DNA of 64,000 nucleotides from an uncultured Clostridia bacterium (GTDB lineage: Bacteria; Bacillota; Clostridia; UBA1381), in assembly GCA_947626135.1 (NCBI GenBank), contig CANQQZ010000004.1:62001-126000 (forward strand). Direction: 5' to 3'. The notes beneath the pieces are model-generated. The model was not told the DNA's origin and ran no database searches. It saw only the letters and a list, made by a program, of their open reading frames with translations. Positions 17,010 to 27,117 of this stretch are shown piece by piece. Position numbers and translations under genes: made by a program. The stretch's first letter is position 1; every line of letters begins with the position of its first letter.

Positions 17010-20000
17010 ATGAAAAAAAGTATTAAAAAAATACTTGCGCTCATCGCGTCCGCATCGCTTGCGGCGACGATGATCACCGCCTTTCCGACGGTGACAAACG
17101 CGGTCGAAACAACTCCTCTTTTTGACGGAGACACCGTTGAAAAGGAATGGAAATTCGACTTCGGCGCAAAAGAAGCGACGCCCGAGGACGGCTATACCCT
17201 TGTGACGCCCGATATGCACTATGCAAAGGGCGGCACGGCAGAATACGGCTTTTTGGGCACGGCGGAGAACGACTGGCTTGATCAGGGTAACCGCTATGAC
17301 GGCTTCGGCACGCAAAAGGGACAAAAAATAGAGCTCGGCGCCGGAGGCGGCACCGGTGAAAAAGACGCTATAGGCGCTATCGGTGCGGGCGGCACCGACG
17401 CTAACGCGGGCAAGGATTCCTACGGAAACGCGGCGGACAAATATTATCCGGTACGCTTCGCTTTAAAAGCCGCAGACGACGCGTATTACAGAGTCAGCGT
17501 GACGGTAACGACATTTGATCAGGCTAATAATGCCACAGTATCTCTTTACACGGAAAGAAAGCATCCTATATTTACAAACGAAACGATAACGGCGGGAGAA
17601 ACGAAAACCGTTAAGTTTTCGGTAAGACCGACGCCGATCTACTACCAGAAATCAGACCCGCAGGGCAATATACCGGATGAGATGGTAAACATCGCCGTTG
17701 TGGGCGAGAATTCGGCGCTCGCGTCGGTCGTAATCCAGAAGGTACAGGAATACCCCGTATTCTGGGTACTCGGCGACTCTACCGTTACAGACGGCAACTG
17801 CTCGCTGCCGTTCTTCCCGCTCCAGAACTATACCGGCGTAGGCACGGGTCTGACGAAGTACCTGCCGAGTAATATAGCTATGGTAAACGAGGGCGAGGGC
17901 GGTCTTAACGCAGGGGATTCTCTGCACTTCAACATGGTTAAGGACCGCATAAAGAAGGGCGACTATCTGTATGTTGAATACGGTCATAACCATAAGGACG
18001 ATGGGCCCAGCGGATATAAAGAATGTCTTCCGAAATATCTTGAAGCATGCAACAGCGCCAAGGGCGGCAAGGCAAATCTTATTATCGTCAGCCCAATCGA
18101 AAGAATCACTGAGTGGGACAGCGAGACAAGCAAATATACTCACTCTCTTGCCGGCTTCGCGACAACCGGTCAGCAGTATGTTGAAGGAAAAATCGCGGAA
18201 GGCACGGATAACATCGCGTATGTTGATTTGAATACATACAGCCTTAACTTCTACAACACGATCGTCGCGAGTAAATCAAATGATCCCAACGCAATTAAGT
18301 TCTATTTCCAGACAGGCAAGGGCGCGGGTACCGATACGACGCATCCCAACGACGCGGGAGCGGAAAATCTCGCGTATGAATTTATAAAAGCCGCTCAGGC
18401 GCGGCGCGACGCGGGGGGTACCAACGCGTCGGAGAAAGCCGTTCTCGAAGGCTTCCTCGGAACCTCCGCAGAAAGTAAGCTTACGGACGAAACGCCGAAT
18501 CTCGTCGCGGACGAAATCACATCCGGCAAGCTCGGCGGCGACGCATGGCCGACATATTATCCGCCTATAAATTTCTCATATCCTGTGGCGATAGATAATG
18601 TTGTTTTTGACGATACAGGAAAAATTCAGCAGGTGGATGTAACTACGCAGCTTTGCCAGAAGGATGAAGTGACTGTTATGGATTCCTACGGTATAGTGGT
18701 AATCACCGTGACGGGGTCTGACGGCAGGGAAAAGGGTCGGATTCTGGCGACAGCACAGGTCGACAACTCTACCGGATTCGGTCCGCAGACAATCACAAAG
18801 TTTAACGACAAAGATATAACGCTTACCGACGGCGATACATATTCGGCAATCGTATACAAGGCGGAGGACAAGGGAGAAGCAGCGGGCGGTCTGCAAATTT
18901 ATACGGACGAGGAAGGCAACAAGGTCGCATATTCGTCCGTTTACACGCCGGACGATATAACCAAAACGGTTATGCATGAATCGTTTGAATTTGACGGCGT
19001 TGACTACAGCACCGGCGAAGTAAAGCTGTCGGATCACGGCTGGGCGCTTGGCGGCAGCGGCGGCAACACCGTCGTGCTTAAGGAATTCGGCGGCTCCGAA
19101 GAGGACGATACACCGACCACAAAATACGCGGATGTAGCCACCGACGGAGCGAAGAAGAACGGCAGCGCAAATCAGGGCTCGTTCTATCTGACACGCAGCT
19201 TTGATAAAACCGGAGACGCGGTCAATGAAATAGGCACTACCGGAAAATATGTAATCTCAATGGATATGAAATACGTTTCCGGCGGCGGTGTAAATATAAG
19301 ACTGGCGAGCGGAATTAATGACAAGAATCTTGCAGGCACACAAAGCCTGGGGCTGTTTACCGTTAACAGCGAAGGAAAGGTCACGGCAAACGGTAAGACG
19401 ATCACCGACCCGATCTCGCCTATAAGCTTCAGCAAGGTTAAATATATTCTGGATATGGATAAAGGAACGGCATCAATGTCGATTGCCGGATGCGACCCGG
19501 TTGACCTTGGCGCAATTCCGAATTACGACGGCGAAGGCACGGAAATAAGCCCGTCAAAGCTTGATTCGTTTGTGTTTGACTCAAGCAAGGTCGCGTTTAA
19601 CATTCAGGTCAAGAATATTACCGTAGCGGAGCTCAAGCAGGAGAAGCTGCCCGATTACACGCTTACGGTCGCGTCAAATGATGGCACAAAGGGTTCTGTT
19701 CAAATCGTGCAGGAGCCGGCGGCGGAAGCTCCGGTAACGGCGACCACAGCCCCGCTCAATACCGTAGTTACCGCGAAGGCGGAGGCGACGACAAATAATG
19801 TATTCGTAAGCTGGAATGAAGGCGACACAGTCGTATCAAAGGACGCCGAGTACACGTTCAGATTAAGAAAGAACCGTGACCTTACAGCTGTTTTCGCTTT
19901 ACAGCAGTACGCGGACGCGGCAAAGAGCTTTAAGACGGAGTCCGATAAACAGCTTGTAAAAGCGGGCACGGAGCAGGTCGTTAAAGTAACCGTTTCGGAT

Positions 20001-21263
20001 ATATTGGACGACAACGGCAATCCGGTTAAGTTTGAAGCGGAAGACGTGACGGCGGCAACCACATCGCAGGGCGTTACGGCCGGCAGCGCTGTAAAGAATG
20101 GCGAAACAGCTGAAATAGACGTAACGATTTCGGCAGACTTTGCCATAGATCAAAATAAGGCCGTTGATGTTCCTATCGAGGTTACTGTCGGCTCTACCAA
20201 GGTTACTCATACAATCGGCGTATATTCGTATGATTTTTATGAGAATGTGAAGAACAACAAGACGACGGCGGCATTTGACGGCGTTGTCGGAGAGCTTGCC
20301 GGCAAGGCTTGTATAGGAATGCCCACGGGCGGCTCGACTTCGACGTTCACGCTGCCTTCACCGGTCGCTCTCGATGAAGAAAAGACAATCACATACATCG
20401 CGGCAGGCGGCGGAACAGACGGTAAAATGTGCGGACAGCCGAGATGCCTTGAGTTTTACGATTCGGCAGGCAATAAGGTTATAAACGAGGTTATCGGCTA
20501 CAGCTGGGGCACCCTCACCGTAGGCGGCACTGTAAAGGGAGACTCTATAGCTGACGGAACAAACTTTGACAATGCCGTAGTTTTAGGCAAGTGGACCGAT
20601 CCCGTTACAATCACAATAAAGACCGATGGAACAGGAACGGTTACGTGGGGCGGCACAACGGCGAATATTACAATTAACCCGGAAGCGGCAAACATCGCTT
20701 CAATCAAGCTGGTTTCAAGCTCCGGCGCGCCCGCTTTCGATGCGAGAGGACTCGGAATTACCGAAATTACGATATCCGAGCCGTCAGCCGAGCCGTCAAT
20801 CGAGCCGACTATCGAGCCGTCAATTGAACCAACGGTTGAGCCGACAGTTGAGCCGACAGTTGAGCCGTCAGCCGAGCCGACGGTTGAGCCGTCAATCGAG
20901 CCGACAATTGAACCGACAGTCGAGCCCTCGGAGACAGCCACGCCTGTTCCCGAGGATAAAATAGAGGTCGTGGACGACGCATTCAGCGTAGACGATTCGG
21001 GTAAGGCGGCGGCAACGGTCAAGAACAACAACGAGGACGGCAGACCCGTAACCGTTTCCATTATGAGCGCGCTGTACGATGAAAACGGAGCGCTTGTAAA
21101 GGTAGAGTTCGTGTCCAAGACGATCGAGCCCGGCGCCGAGGCTGCTCTCGAAACCCCGGGACAGCTCACCGGGGAAGGCGATATAAAGGCGTTCCTCTGG
21201 AACATGCTCGGCTACAGACCGATCGTTCCGGAACCGGCTACGCCGGATACGCCGGAGGCTTAA
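17010..21263 (+). CDS. Large secreted modular SGNH esterase, probable rhamnogalacturonan acetylesterase
   Basis: This 1417-aa exported protein has a signal peptide cut near NAVE. An N-terminal beta-sandwich ([18 protein letters not shown], ~45-235) precedes an SGNH catalytic domain (~245-465) with [11 protein letters not shown] (nucleophile Ser), YGHNHKD (block III) and [10 protein letters not shown] (catalytic Asp/His). This arrangement is typical of rhamnogalacturonan acetylesterases. Further modules follow: an Ig-like region, a probable lectin-like sandwich (~650-905), a bacterial-repeat module ([14 protein letters not shown]), another sandwich, an (E-P-T/S) linker, and a C-terminal domain ([15 protein letters not shown]) common at the ends of clostridial carbohydrate-active proteins. 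No LPXTG, SLH or dockerin is seen. AAAGGAGG precedes the ATG. Confidence 0.9.
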   Translation: MKKSIKKILALIASASLAATMITAFPTVTNAVETTPLFDGDTVEKEWKFDFGAKEATPEDGYTLVTPDMHYAKGGTAEYGFLGTAENDWLDQGNRYDGFGTQKGQKIELGAGGGTGEKDAIGAIGAGGTDANAGKDSYGNAADKYYPVRFALKAADDAYYRVSVTVTTFDQANNATVSLYTERKHPIFTNETITAGETKTVKFSVRPTPIYYQKSDPQGNIPDEMVNIAVVGENSALASVVIQKVQEYPVFWVLGDSTVTDGNCSLPFFPLQNYTGVGTGLTKYLPSNIAMVNEGEGGLNAGDSLHFNMVKDRIKKGDYLYVEYGHNHKDDGPSGYKECLPKYLEACNSAKGGKANLIIVSPIERITEWDSETSKYTHSLAGFATTGQQYVEGKIAEGTDNIAYVDLNTYSLNFYNTIVASKSNDPNAIKFYFQTGKGAGTDTTHPNDAGAENLAYEFIKAAQARRDAGGTNASEKAVLEGFLGTSAESKLTDETPNLVADEITSGKLGGDAWPTYYPPINFSYPVAIDNVVFDDTGKIQQVDVTTQLCQKDEVTVMDSYGIVVITVTGSDGREKGRILATAQVDNSTGFGPQTITKFNDKDITLTDGDTYSAIVYKAEDKGEAAGGLQIYTDEEGNKVAYSSVYTPDDITKTVMHESFEFDGVDYSTGEVKLSDHGWALGGSGGNTVVLKEFGGSEEDDTPTTKYADVATDGAKKNGSANQGSFYLTRSFDKTGDAVNEIGTTGKYVISMDMKYVSGGGVNIRLASGINDKNLAGTQSLGLFTVNSEGKVTANGKTITDPISPISFSKVKYILDMDKGTASMSIAGCDPVDLGAIPNYDGEGTEISPSKLDSFVFDSSKVAFNIQVKNITVAELKQEKLPDYTLTVASNDGTKGSVQIVQEPAAEAPVTATTAPLNTVVTAKAEATTNNVFVSWNEGDTVVSKDAEYTFRLRKNRDLTAVFALQQYADAAKSFKTESDKQLVKAGTEQVVKVTVSDILDDNGNPVKFEAEDVTAATTSQGVTAGSAVKNGETAEIDVTISADFAIDQNKAVDVPIEVTVGSTKVTHTIGVYSYDFYENVKNNKTTAAFDGVVGELAGKACIGMPTGGSTSTFTLPSPVALDEEKTITYIAAGGGTDGKMCGQPRCLEFYDSAGNKVINEVIGYSWGTLTVGGTVKGDSIADGTNFDNAVVLGKWTDPVTITIKTDGTGTVTWGGTTANITINPEAANIASIKLVSSSGAPAFDARGLGITEITISEPSAEPSIEPTIEPSIEPTVEPTVEPTVEPSAEPTVEPSIEPTIEPTVEPSETATPVPEDKIEVVDDAFSVDDSGKAAATVKNNNEDGRPVTVSIMSALYDENGALVKVEFVSKTIEPGAEAALETPGQLTGEGDIKAFLWNMLGYRPIVPEPATPDTPEA
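20776..20940 (+). repeat. Tandem Glu-Pro-Thr/Ser repeat linker
   Basis: About 14 copies of a 12-nt unit of type GAGCCGTCAATC/GAGCCGACAGTT encode EPSI/EPTV. The segment is an extended linker within the secreted esterase. Confidence 0.9.
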
Positions 21264-21297
21264 GCCTCCGGCTCACCCGCCCGACACCCGGGTCGGG
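21251..21297. repeat. Palindrome over the esterase stop codon plus adjacent hairpin
   Basis: GCCGGAGGCTTAAGCCTCCGGC (21251-21272) is a perfect 22-bp palindrome containing the TAA stop. CCCGAC/GTCGGG (21280-21297) forms a second hairpin. Neither has a T tract. Confidence 0.85.
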
Positions 21298-21360
21298 TCA
21301 CGCCTTAACAGACGTAAAATGCGCGCCTGACCGTTACGGCGGCAGCGCGTCGAGTCAATA

Positions 21361-21394
21361 AAAAAATCAGGTTCGGAAACGAACCTGATTTTTT
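21361..21394. terminator. Bidirectional terminator between convergent genes
   Basis: AAAAAATCAGGTTCG and its complement form a 15-bp stem around GAAA, with A/T tracts serving both strands. Confidence 0.9.
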
Positions 21395-21412
21395 ATATAC
21401 GTTAATTAAATT

Positions 21413-22549
21413 TTACTGCTCCGCATTCTGAGCGTCCGCGCTGTCAGCCGCCGCGCCGTCAGCGCTTTCGTCAGCCGCCGTGTCGTCAGCCGCCGTGTCA
21501 TCGGCTTCCTCTGCCGGCTCGTTTTCAGCCTTCTTACGCTCTATCTCCGTCTGTCTGTTTGCCTCGTCAACGGCGTTGCGGACCTCCTTCCACTTTGTGT
21601 CGCCCGTAACCTCGTCGCCGAAGCCGAATTCCTCCTTGAACGACTTGACAGCCTCGCCGTCACCAGTGTCGCCTACGTAATCAGAAACCTTGATCTCACC
21701 CTGAACAACGCCCCAGAGCGTGTCCTCAGTGATCTCCTCGCCGTCCTCGGTCGTGTCGGGGATATGAAGGATATCCTTCATCGACGCGAAATCCAATCCG
21801 TACATCTCTCCGTAGTTCTTCGCCGGAAGCATGTACATAGCCGCCATTTCGTTCGTGCTCGCGGGCATATCCTCGGGCATTCCGAACTGATCCTTGAAGT
21901 CAGCAACGCTCATTCCCATGCTCTCCGCGATATCGCCTATCGTGTTGCCCGTCACATCGACGTAACCCATGTGGTTATACTTATTGACAAGCTTCGGCAG
22001 CCAGCCGCCGTAGCTGTTCACACGGACGCCGCCGTCCGAGCCGCGGCTGACAAAGCCGCTTAATACTATGCCGCCCACGATTATGACTGCGCCGGCGATT
22101 ATACCGGCAACCCTGAGCTTCTTGTTTCTGTCCGCCTTCTTCCTGGCGTCCTGCGCGTCGCGTTCCGCGAGCGCCTCAGCCACGGCGCGGTCAACCTCGG
22201 ACATTTCCTCCGGAGCCTGAGCCTCCTGAGCCGGTTCGTCCTCGCCGCCGTCTATGGCGTCCTTAACCGCGTCTGCCGCGTCCTCCGCCTTTTCCTTAAC
22301 GCCGTCTATGATATCCTCAGCGGTTTCCTTGATATCCTCAACGATCTCCTGAGCCGTTTCCTTTATCTCCTCCGCTATGTCCTCCGCTTTTTCCTTGATG
22401 CCTTCCGCTATGTTCTCAGCGCCCTCAGCCGCGTTTTCCACGGCGTCCTTAACCGCGTCTGCCGCGTCCTCCGCCTTTTCCTTTATCTCCTCCGCAGCGC
22501 CCTGCTCCGCCTGCCCGGAGATTTCGTTTAAATTTTTTTCGTCTGCCAT
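21413..22549 (-). CDS. Membrane-anchored protein with amphipathic repeats; paralogue of the next gene; function unknown
   Basis: This 378-aa protein has no recognised family. Residues ~15-105 are Ala/Glu/Lys-rich 11-mer-like repeats (KEKAEDAADAVKDA occurs twice), like LEA or apolipoprotein helices. A charged stretch (RDAQDARKKADRNKK) precedes one transmembrane helix (~150-172, VAGIIAGAVIIVGGIVLSGF), so the C-terminal ~200 residues should be outside the cell. That domain shares a pattern with the upstream neighbour: GMS..D...Q.G, EMA, LW..VQ, S.., F..FG. The tail is Ala/Asp/Glu low complexity. It lies 33 nt after the paralogue, in the same transcription unit. Confidence 0.8.
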   Translation of the reverse strand: MADEKNLNEISGQAEQGAAEEIKEKAEDAADAVKDAVENAAEGAENIAEGIKEKAEDIAEEIKETAQEIVEDIKETAEDIIDGVKEKAEDAADAVKDAIDGGEDEPAQEAQAPEEMSEVDRAVAEALAERDAQDARKKADRNKKLRVAGIIAGAVIIVGGIVLSGFVSRGSDGGVRVNSYGGWLPKLVNKYNHMGYVDVTGNTIGDIAESMGMSVADFKDQFGMPEDMPASTNEMAAMYMLPAKNYGEMYGLDFASMKDILHIPDTTEDGEEITEDTLWGVVQGEIKVSDYVGDTGDGEAVKSFKEEFGFGDEVTGDTKWKEVRNAVDEANRQTEIERKKAENEPAEEADDTAADDTAADESADGAAADSADAQNAEQ

Positions 22550-22582
22550 TTTTTATTTCCTTCCTAAAATAAATTTTTTACA

Positions 22583-23260
22583 TTATTCAGCCGTTTCCGA
22601 GTCTTCCGTGTCGGCTGACGCGTCACCCTCCGCGTCGGCTTCCGCCGGCTCGGGTGAATTTACCGGACCTTTGTCCATCATCGCCTCGACGGCGTCGTTC
22701 GCCTGCGCCATCGTCATATCAGCCGTGATCTCACTCGTGTCATAGCCGAAGGATTTATACTGCTCGATAAGATCGTTAAATTCATCCTCGCCCATAAACT
22801 TTGAAAGCGTGAGCTTATCCTGGACATCGCTCCAGAGCGTGTCCTTTGTTATGCCCAAATCTCCGGCGCCCCATTCGTTGAGCTTTGCCTCGACATCCGT
22901 GGTCTCTCCGGAATTTTCATCGCTGAACTTATAATAGTTCTCGACTGTCATATGGTTAGCCATTTCATCAAGAGTCGCCGTGTCCTTAAGGTCGCCCGAA
23001 AGCTCAAGACCGTATTGAGCAACGTAATCCTCCGAGCTCATTCCGGCGTTCGACGCCATATAGCGTATCGTAGCCTCCTGCTCTCCGTTTTGTATCGCGG
23101 TCGTCTCCGCTTCGATCGCCGCCTGCTTTACGTTCTCCGAAATCTTGCCGTATGTAGCAAATACGGCAAGCGCAAGTACCGCCGCTATAACAAGCACAAT
23201 GATAGCCGTAAGCGTTTTCTCAAATGACGTCATCCTCTTTTTGGGTGTATTTTTAGCCAT
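22583..23260 (-). CDS. Membrane-anchored protein, paralogue of the downstream gene; function unknown
   Basis: This 225-aa protein has a short basic cytoplasmic N-terminus (MAKNTPKKRMTSFEK), one transmembrane helix (~15-36) and an extracytoplasmic helical domain with three sub-repeats: IRYMASNAGMSSEDYVAQYG, EMANHMTVENYYK, and LWSDVQDKLTLSKFMGEDEF. These align with the C-terminal domain of the 378-aa neighbour. An acidic tail follows. The first gene of the pair, it has a good promoter upstream and a hairpin (CGCGGGGAAACCGCG) in its leader. No enzyme motif is visible. Confidence 0.8.
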   Translation of the reverse strand: MAKNTPKKRMTSFEKTLTAIIVLVIAAVLALAVFATYGKISENVKQAAIEAETTAIQNGEQEATIRYMASNAGMSSEDYVAQYGLELSGDLKDTATLDEMANHMTVENYYKFSDENSGETTDVEAKLNEWGAGDLGITKDTLWSDVQDKLTLSKFMGEDEFNDLIEQYKSFGYDTSEITADMTMAQANDAVEAMMDKGPVNSPEPAEADAEGDASADTEDSETAE

Positions 23261-23315
23261 GTTTTAACTCCTTTCATTTGTCAGCGCGGTTTCCCCGCGT
23301 TTAAACATCTAATAT

Positions 23316-23344
23316 ACTATACCACTTTACAAACGAAAAATCAA
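23316..23344 (-). promoter_or_regulatory. Promoter of the paralogous membrane-protein pair
   Basis: On the minus strand TTGATT and TATAGT are separated by 17 bp. Confidence 0.75.
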
Positions 23345-23429
23345 CCTAATTTTCATATTACATTTATTAATTTTTTGTTAATAGCGCAAGCGCCGCTGTT
23401 TTTATACTGTTCCCGCCGGACATGCGTAA

Positions 23430-24641
23430 TCAGTCCGACAGACTGTCTATCGCCGCCCGCAGCTGCGGGTCCTCGTCATGCGGAACGCTCGACGCGTAAT
23501 ACATCGCGTATTCCTCCGGCATTTCAACCGTTTTATCAGGCTCGATCCCTATATCGTGTATACATTTTCCCGCAGGCGTAAAATACCTCGCGACCGTAAG
23601 CGAAAGCCCCGAGCCGTCGTAAAACGGCATGACGTTCTGCACTATGCCCTTTCCGTAGCTTTTCGTTCCGATAATCTCCGCCGCGCCGTAATCCTTCAGC
23701 GCGCCCGTAAGCACCTCCGACGCGCTCGCGCTGCTGCCGTTAATAAGCACGGCAATGGGGATCCCCAGCGCCGCCTCGTCCGAGGAATACGTGTCGCGGT
23801 CCCCGTTTTTGTATTCTATATATGTTATTGTTCCCTCCGGCAGCAGCATATCGGCTATATTGCACACGACGCTGAGCTCTCCGCCCGGGTTGTCGCGCAA
23901 ATCTATTATCATTTTTTTCATGCCCTCGCCGCTGAGCCGTTCAACGGTTTCCTTAAATTCCGTGTATGTGTCGCGCCCTCCGGTCTGCGCCGCGGCGTTA
24001 AATCCCGAAATGCGCACCAGCGCTATCTCATCGTCAAGCATCTCGCCCGAAACGGAATCCATCTCTATATGTCCGCGCGTAACCTCGATATCCTGCTCCT
24101 CTTTGCCGCGCCGTATTGTTATAACGACGTTTGTTCCCTCCTCGCCGTCCTTTATATGCGCCACGGCGTCGTTAAGTCTGCTGCCCGTATACGCCTCGCC
24201 GTCCACCTTCACGAGTATATCCGCGGGCAGAATACCGGCGGCATACGCGGGACTGTTCTCAAATGTCGAAACGACCTCTATCTCGTCGTTTTCATTCACC
24301 GATACTACCACGCCTATTCCCGTGTATTCATCGGAAATCGCGTCGATGTAATCGGTAAATTCCGCGCGCGTGTAATAATGCGTGTATGGCTCGCCGAGCG
24401 ACTCGACCATCCCGCTTATCGCCGATTCCGTAAGAGAGTTTTTGTCATAATCGTAAAGATACATTGTATCAAGGCATGACTCGACCGTGTTGATTTTGTT
24501 TATCAGATTTTCCTCCTCTGTCCTCGACGGCAAAAATGCCGCCAAATGCTTATCCACATAATTTACCGCGTTAGCCGTTACAAACGCCGTCACCGCGGCT
24601 GTTATAACAGCCGTAAGCGCTATCTTTGATTTCGTTCCCAA
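23430..24641 (-). CDS. S41 family carboxy-terminal processing protease with PDZ domain
   Basis: This 403-aa CtpA/CtpB-like serine protease is anchored by an N-terminal helix (~7-27). A PDZ domain (~85-185, YTGIGVVVSVNENDEIEV) is followed by the S41 catalytic core. The Ser lies in INGSSASASEVLTGALKDY and the Lys in GTKSYGKG, giving an intact Ser-Lys dyad. Such proteases trim exported proteins and, in spore formers, activate sigma-K signalling. The start is TTG, with GGGAGAGG 7 nt upstream. It stands alone between convergent or co-directional neighbours. Confidence 0.92.
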   Translation of the reverse strand: MGTKSKIALTAVITAAVTAFVTANAVNYVDKHLAAFLPSRTEEENLINKINTVESCLDTMYLYDYDKNSLTESAISGMVESLGEPYTHYYTRAEFTDYIDAISDEYTGIGVVVSVNENDEIEVVSTFENSPAYAAGILPADILVKVDGEAYTGSRLNDAVAHIKDGEEGTNVVITIRRGKEEQDIEVTRGHIEMDSVSGEMLDDEIALVRISGFNAAAQTGGRDTYTEFKETVERLSGEGMKKMIIDLRDNPGGELSVVCNIADMLLPEGTITYIEYKNGDRDTYSSDEAALGIPIAVLINGSSASASEVLTGALKDYGAAEIIGTKSYGKGIVQNVMPFYDGSGLSLTVARYFTPAGKCIHDIGIEPDKTVEMPEEYAMYYASSVPHDEDPQLRAAIDSLSD

Positions 24642-24671
24642 ATTATTACCTCTCCCTTCCCTGCGATGCCG

Positions 24672-24704
24672 AAAATATAAAACAAGCTGCCGCAGCGCGG
24701 CAGC
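24672..24704 (-). terminator. Terminator after the CdaR-like regulator
   Basis: GCTGCCGC/GCGGCAGC around a 3-nt loop is followed on the minus strand by TTGTTTTATATTTT. Confidence 0.75.
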
Positions 24705-24724
24705 CCCGTATCCTCTTAATCATG

Positions 24725-25813
24725 TCAGATCTTCATTGGGTTGGCTTCCAGATACTTATAGACCATCATCGCCACTTTAAATACAATCGCCTGGTCGAAT
24801 TTTCTCAAATCCAGCCCCGTCAGCTTATAAATCTTTTCGAGCCTGTAAACAAGCGTGTTTCTGTGAACGAACAGCTGGCGCGAGGTCTCGCTTACATTAA
24901 GATCGTTTTCAAAAAATTTGTTTATTGTAAGAATCGTTTCCTCGTCAAGCGTTTCAATGGAGCCCTTGCGGAAAACCTCCTTCAGGAACAAATCGCAAAG
25001 GCGTATCGGAAGCTGGTAAATAAGTCTGCCGATACCGAGATTGTCGTAATTTAAAATGCTTTTTTCCTCGCTGAACACCTGTCCTACCTCAATCGCCACC
25101 TGCGCCTCCTTATACGACGCGTTTAACGCGTCAATATTCGGAGCGACGGAGCCCAGACCTATCAGGACCTGGCTCATGCTTTCCGCATTTACCGTATTTA
25201 AAATCATCTGAGCCATATCCCCCATCTCCTTGGAGTCGGCGTTTTCGTTCATCTCCTTAACAAGAACTATGTCGCTTCCCTCAACGTTTATGACAAAATC
25301 CCTTTCCTTGTCGGGGAACATGTTGCGCACGACCTCATACACCGCGTTCTCCGACGGCTCCTTTATCACCTTAATGTAGAAAATCGCGCGGTAAATATCG
25401 GTATCGACATGGAGCTCGCGCGCCTTCTGATGCAAATCAAAGGCAAGAAGGTTATCAAAAAGTATATTCTGCATAAAGTTTGTCTTATCGTACTTTTCAT
25501 CGTAGTAATGGCGGACATTGATCGCGGCGACAGCAACGGCATTGCAGCAGTAACGCGAAACCTCGTCTATACCCTCCACGTAAACTATATATTTCGCATA
25601 CGGGTCATTGGACATAAGCCTTACCGTATAACCGCTCTTTAAAATCACCGAATCGCTGCTCACAGCAGCGTCGAGCAGCTCTGAGATAAGGTCGGGAGCA
25701 ATTTCCTCCCCCGCCCTGGCAAGTATCAGTCCCTTTGAATCGGCAATACCGAATTTCTTCGCAAACACCTCAGACATCTGAGTTACAATATTCTGAAACG
25801 CCTTACTAATCAT
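24725..25813 (-). CDS. CdaR/PucR-type transcriptional regulator
   Basis: This 362-aa regulator has an N-terminal sugar-diacid-recognition-like region (FGIADSKGLILARAGEEI), a central GGDEF-like fold segment (~130-280) and a C-terminal PucR-type helix-turn-helix (FFENDLNVSETSRQLFVHRNTLVYRLEKI). CdaR proteins usually sense sugar acids such as glycerate or glucarate, so a link to galacturonate metabolism is possible but unproven. GGAGG precedes ATG 25813; the 21-codon upstream extension in the track has no ribosome site. Confidence 0.88.
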   Translation of the reverse strand: MISKAFQNIVTQMSEVFAKKFGIADSKGLILARAGEEIAPDLISELLDAAVSSDSVILKSGYTVRLMSNDPYAKYIVYVEGIDEVSRYCCNAVAVAAINVRHYYDEKYDKTNFMQNILFDNLLAFDLHQKARELHVDTDIYRAIFYIKVIKEPSENAVYEVVRNMFPDKERDFVINVEGSDIVLVKEMNENADSKEMGDMAQMILNTVNAESMSQVLIGLGSVAPNIDALNASYKEAQVAIEVGQVFSEEKSILNYDNLGIGRLIYQLPIRLCDLFLKEVFRKGSIETLDEETILTINKFFENDLNVSETSRQLFVHRNTLVYRLEKIYKLTGLDLRKFDQAIVFKVAMMVYKYLEANPMKI

Positions 25814-25902
25814 GTTCTTTCCTCCATCGTTTTTCACGCTAACACACGGCTTATTGCTGCGCTTACATCTGTACATAAAGAGCTTTATGCTTATTCTATA
25901 GT

Positions 25903-25931
25903 ATTATACCTCATTTTACGATTAATTTCAA
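25903..25931 (-). promoter_or_regulatory. Promoter of the CdaR-like gene
   Basis: On the minus strand TTGAAA and TATAAT are separated by 17 bp. Confidence 0.75.
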
Positions 25932-25977
25932 GTAAAATATGTCAATTTCATACAAATATTTGCGTAAGCATACGCTA

Positions 25978-26006
25978 TTGCGAAAATATTTAACGTGTGT
26001 TATAAT
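25978..26006 (+). promoter_or_regulatory. Promoter of the PflX-like gene
   Basis: TTGCGA and TATAAT are separated by 17 bp. A small inverted repeat (GCGTA/TACGC, 25962-25975) lies just upstream and could be an operator. Confidence 0.75.
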
Positions 26007-26031
26007 AGCCTGCTGAGGAGGGGCGGATAAT

Positions 26032-26922
26032 ATGGATTTGGGACACTGCGCGCTGTGTCCGCGGCATTGCGGCGCGGACAGGCGGAACGGGAAAACGGGC
26101 TTTTGCGGCGCGGACGACAGAATAAAAACGGCAAGAATCGCTCCGCATATGTGGGAGGAGCCGTGTATTTCCGGCAAAAACGGCTCCGGCGCCGTTTTCT
26201 TCTCTCACTGCACAATGAAATGCGTATTCTGCCAAAACAGAAAAATCAACCATAACGGAAACGGATATTATATAACAAGAGAGGAGCTCGCGGAGGAAAT
26301 GCTCCGGCTTCGCGACGCGGGCGTTCACAATATAAATCTCGTGACGCCCTCGCATTACGTTCCGCAAATCATCGGCGCTCTTGACACCGCCAGGGCGCGC
26401 GGTCTGTCGCTGCCGGTAATATACAACTGCGGAGGCTATGAAACGGAGGACACTATCAAAGCCCTCGACGGATATATTGACGTCTATATGCCTGATATGA
26501 AATACTTTGACGATCGTTATGCGATAAAATATTCCGCCGCCCCCGATTACTTCAAAACCTGCGCCGCCGCCATACGCGCCATGCTCTCACAGGTCGGCGT
26601 GAACCGGTTCGATAAAAACGGAATGATGACGCGCGGCGTGCTCGTCCGTCATATGCTTCTTCCCGGGCTTTTGCTTGACTCAAAGCGGGTCATTGACTAT
26701 CTTCACACAGCCTTCGGCAATGATATTTATATAAGCATTATGAGCCAGTACACGCCGTCGGGAGATTTGAAAAAATTCCCCGAGCTTAACAGAAAAATAA
26801 ACAAAAGAGCGTATGATGCGCTCGTAAACTACTGTGTAAAAACAGGAATAGAAAACGCGTTCGTGCAGGAGTCCTCGTCCGCCGATGCGGAATACATTCC
26901 GGATTTTTACGGGGATGAATGA
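26032..26922 (+). CDS. Radical SAM protein, PflX-like (pyruvate formate-lyase activase family)
   Basis: This 296-aa protein has the radical-SAM CxxxCxxC cluster motif in SHCTMKCVFCQN (~59-68) and an extra N-terminal Cys-rich segment (CALCPRHCGADRR...GFCG) typical of the COG1313 PflX group. VTPSHYVPQI and MPDMKYF fit the same family. Its exact substrate is unknown; no glycyl-radical enzyme gene is adjacent, so it may serve one elsewhere. GAGGAGGGG precedes ATG 26032, and its promoter is divergent from that of the CdaR-like gene. Confidence 0.87.
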   Translation: MDLGHCALCPRHCGADRRNGKTGFCGADDRIKTARIAPHMWEEPCISGKNGSGAVFFSHCTMKCVFCQNRKINHNGNGYYITREELAEEMLRLRDAGVHNINLVTPSHYVPQIIGALDTARARGLSLPVIYNCGGYETEDTIKALDGYIDVYMPDMKYFDDRYAIKYSAAPDYFKTCAAAIRAMLSQVGVNRFDKNGMMTRGVLVRHMLLPGLLLDSKRVIDYLHTAFGNDIYISIMSQYTPSGDLKKFPELNRKINKRAYDALVNYCVKTGIENAFVQESSSADAEYIPDFYGDE

Positions 26923-27096
26923 AGCCATCGTTTTTTCCGGCGTCCGCTGTTCATTTTTTCGCTGCCGGTCATTTTGGCGCGCCGCGATAAAATCCGCCCT
27001 TTTCCGGGCGCGAATTTATAAAGCCGATGCCGGCAAAAAAGCGGGACAAAGACGCGCGGCGCGTCCTTATCCCGCAAAAGCATACTTGCGCATCAT

Positions 27097-27117
27097 GCCG
27101 CACGGGCGGCTTTTTTT
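27097..27117 (+). terminator. Terminator after the PflX-like gene
   Basis: GCCGC/GCGGC hairpin plus seven T. Upstream at 27038-27074 a longer imperfect stem (GCGGGACAAAGACGCG with CGCGTCCTTATCCCGC) may add to it. The T tract touches the stop codon of the convergent CapA gene. Confidence 0.7.

Noticed and set aside
20776-20940. Regular repeats suggesting a CRISPR array
   Set aside because: The 12-nt units have no spacers and encode an in-frame EPT/EPS linker.
20498-21205. 235-aa minus-strand ORF with GST/GSI repeats
   Set aside because: It is the complement of the EPT/EPS linker of the secreted esterase; the repetition is inherited from that linker.
23478-24479. 333-aa plus-strand ORF
   Set aside because: It is a shadow of the S41 protease gene, caused by high GC codon bias.
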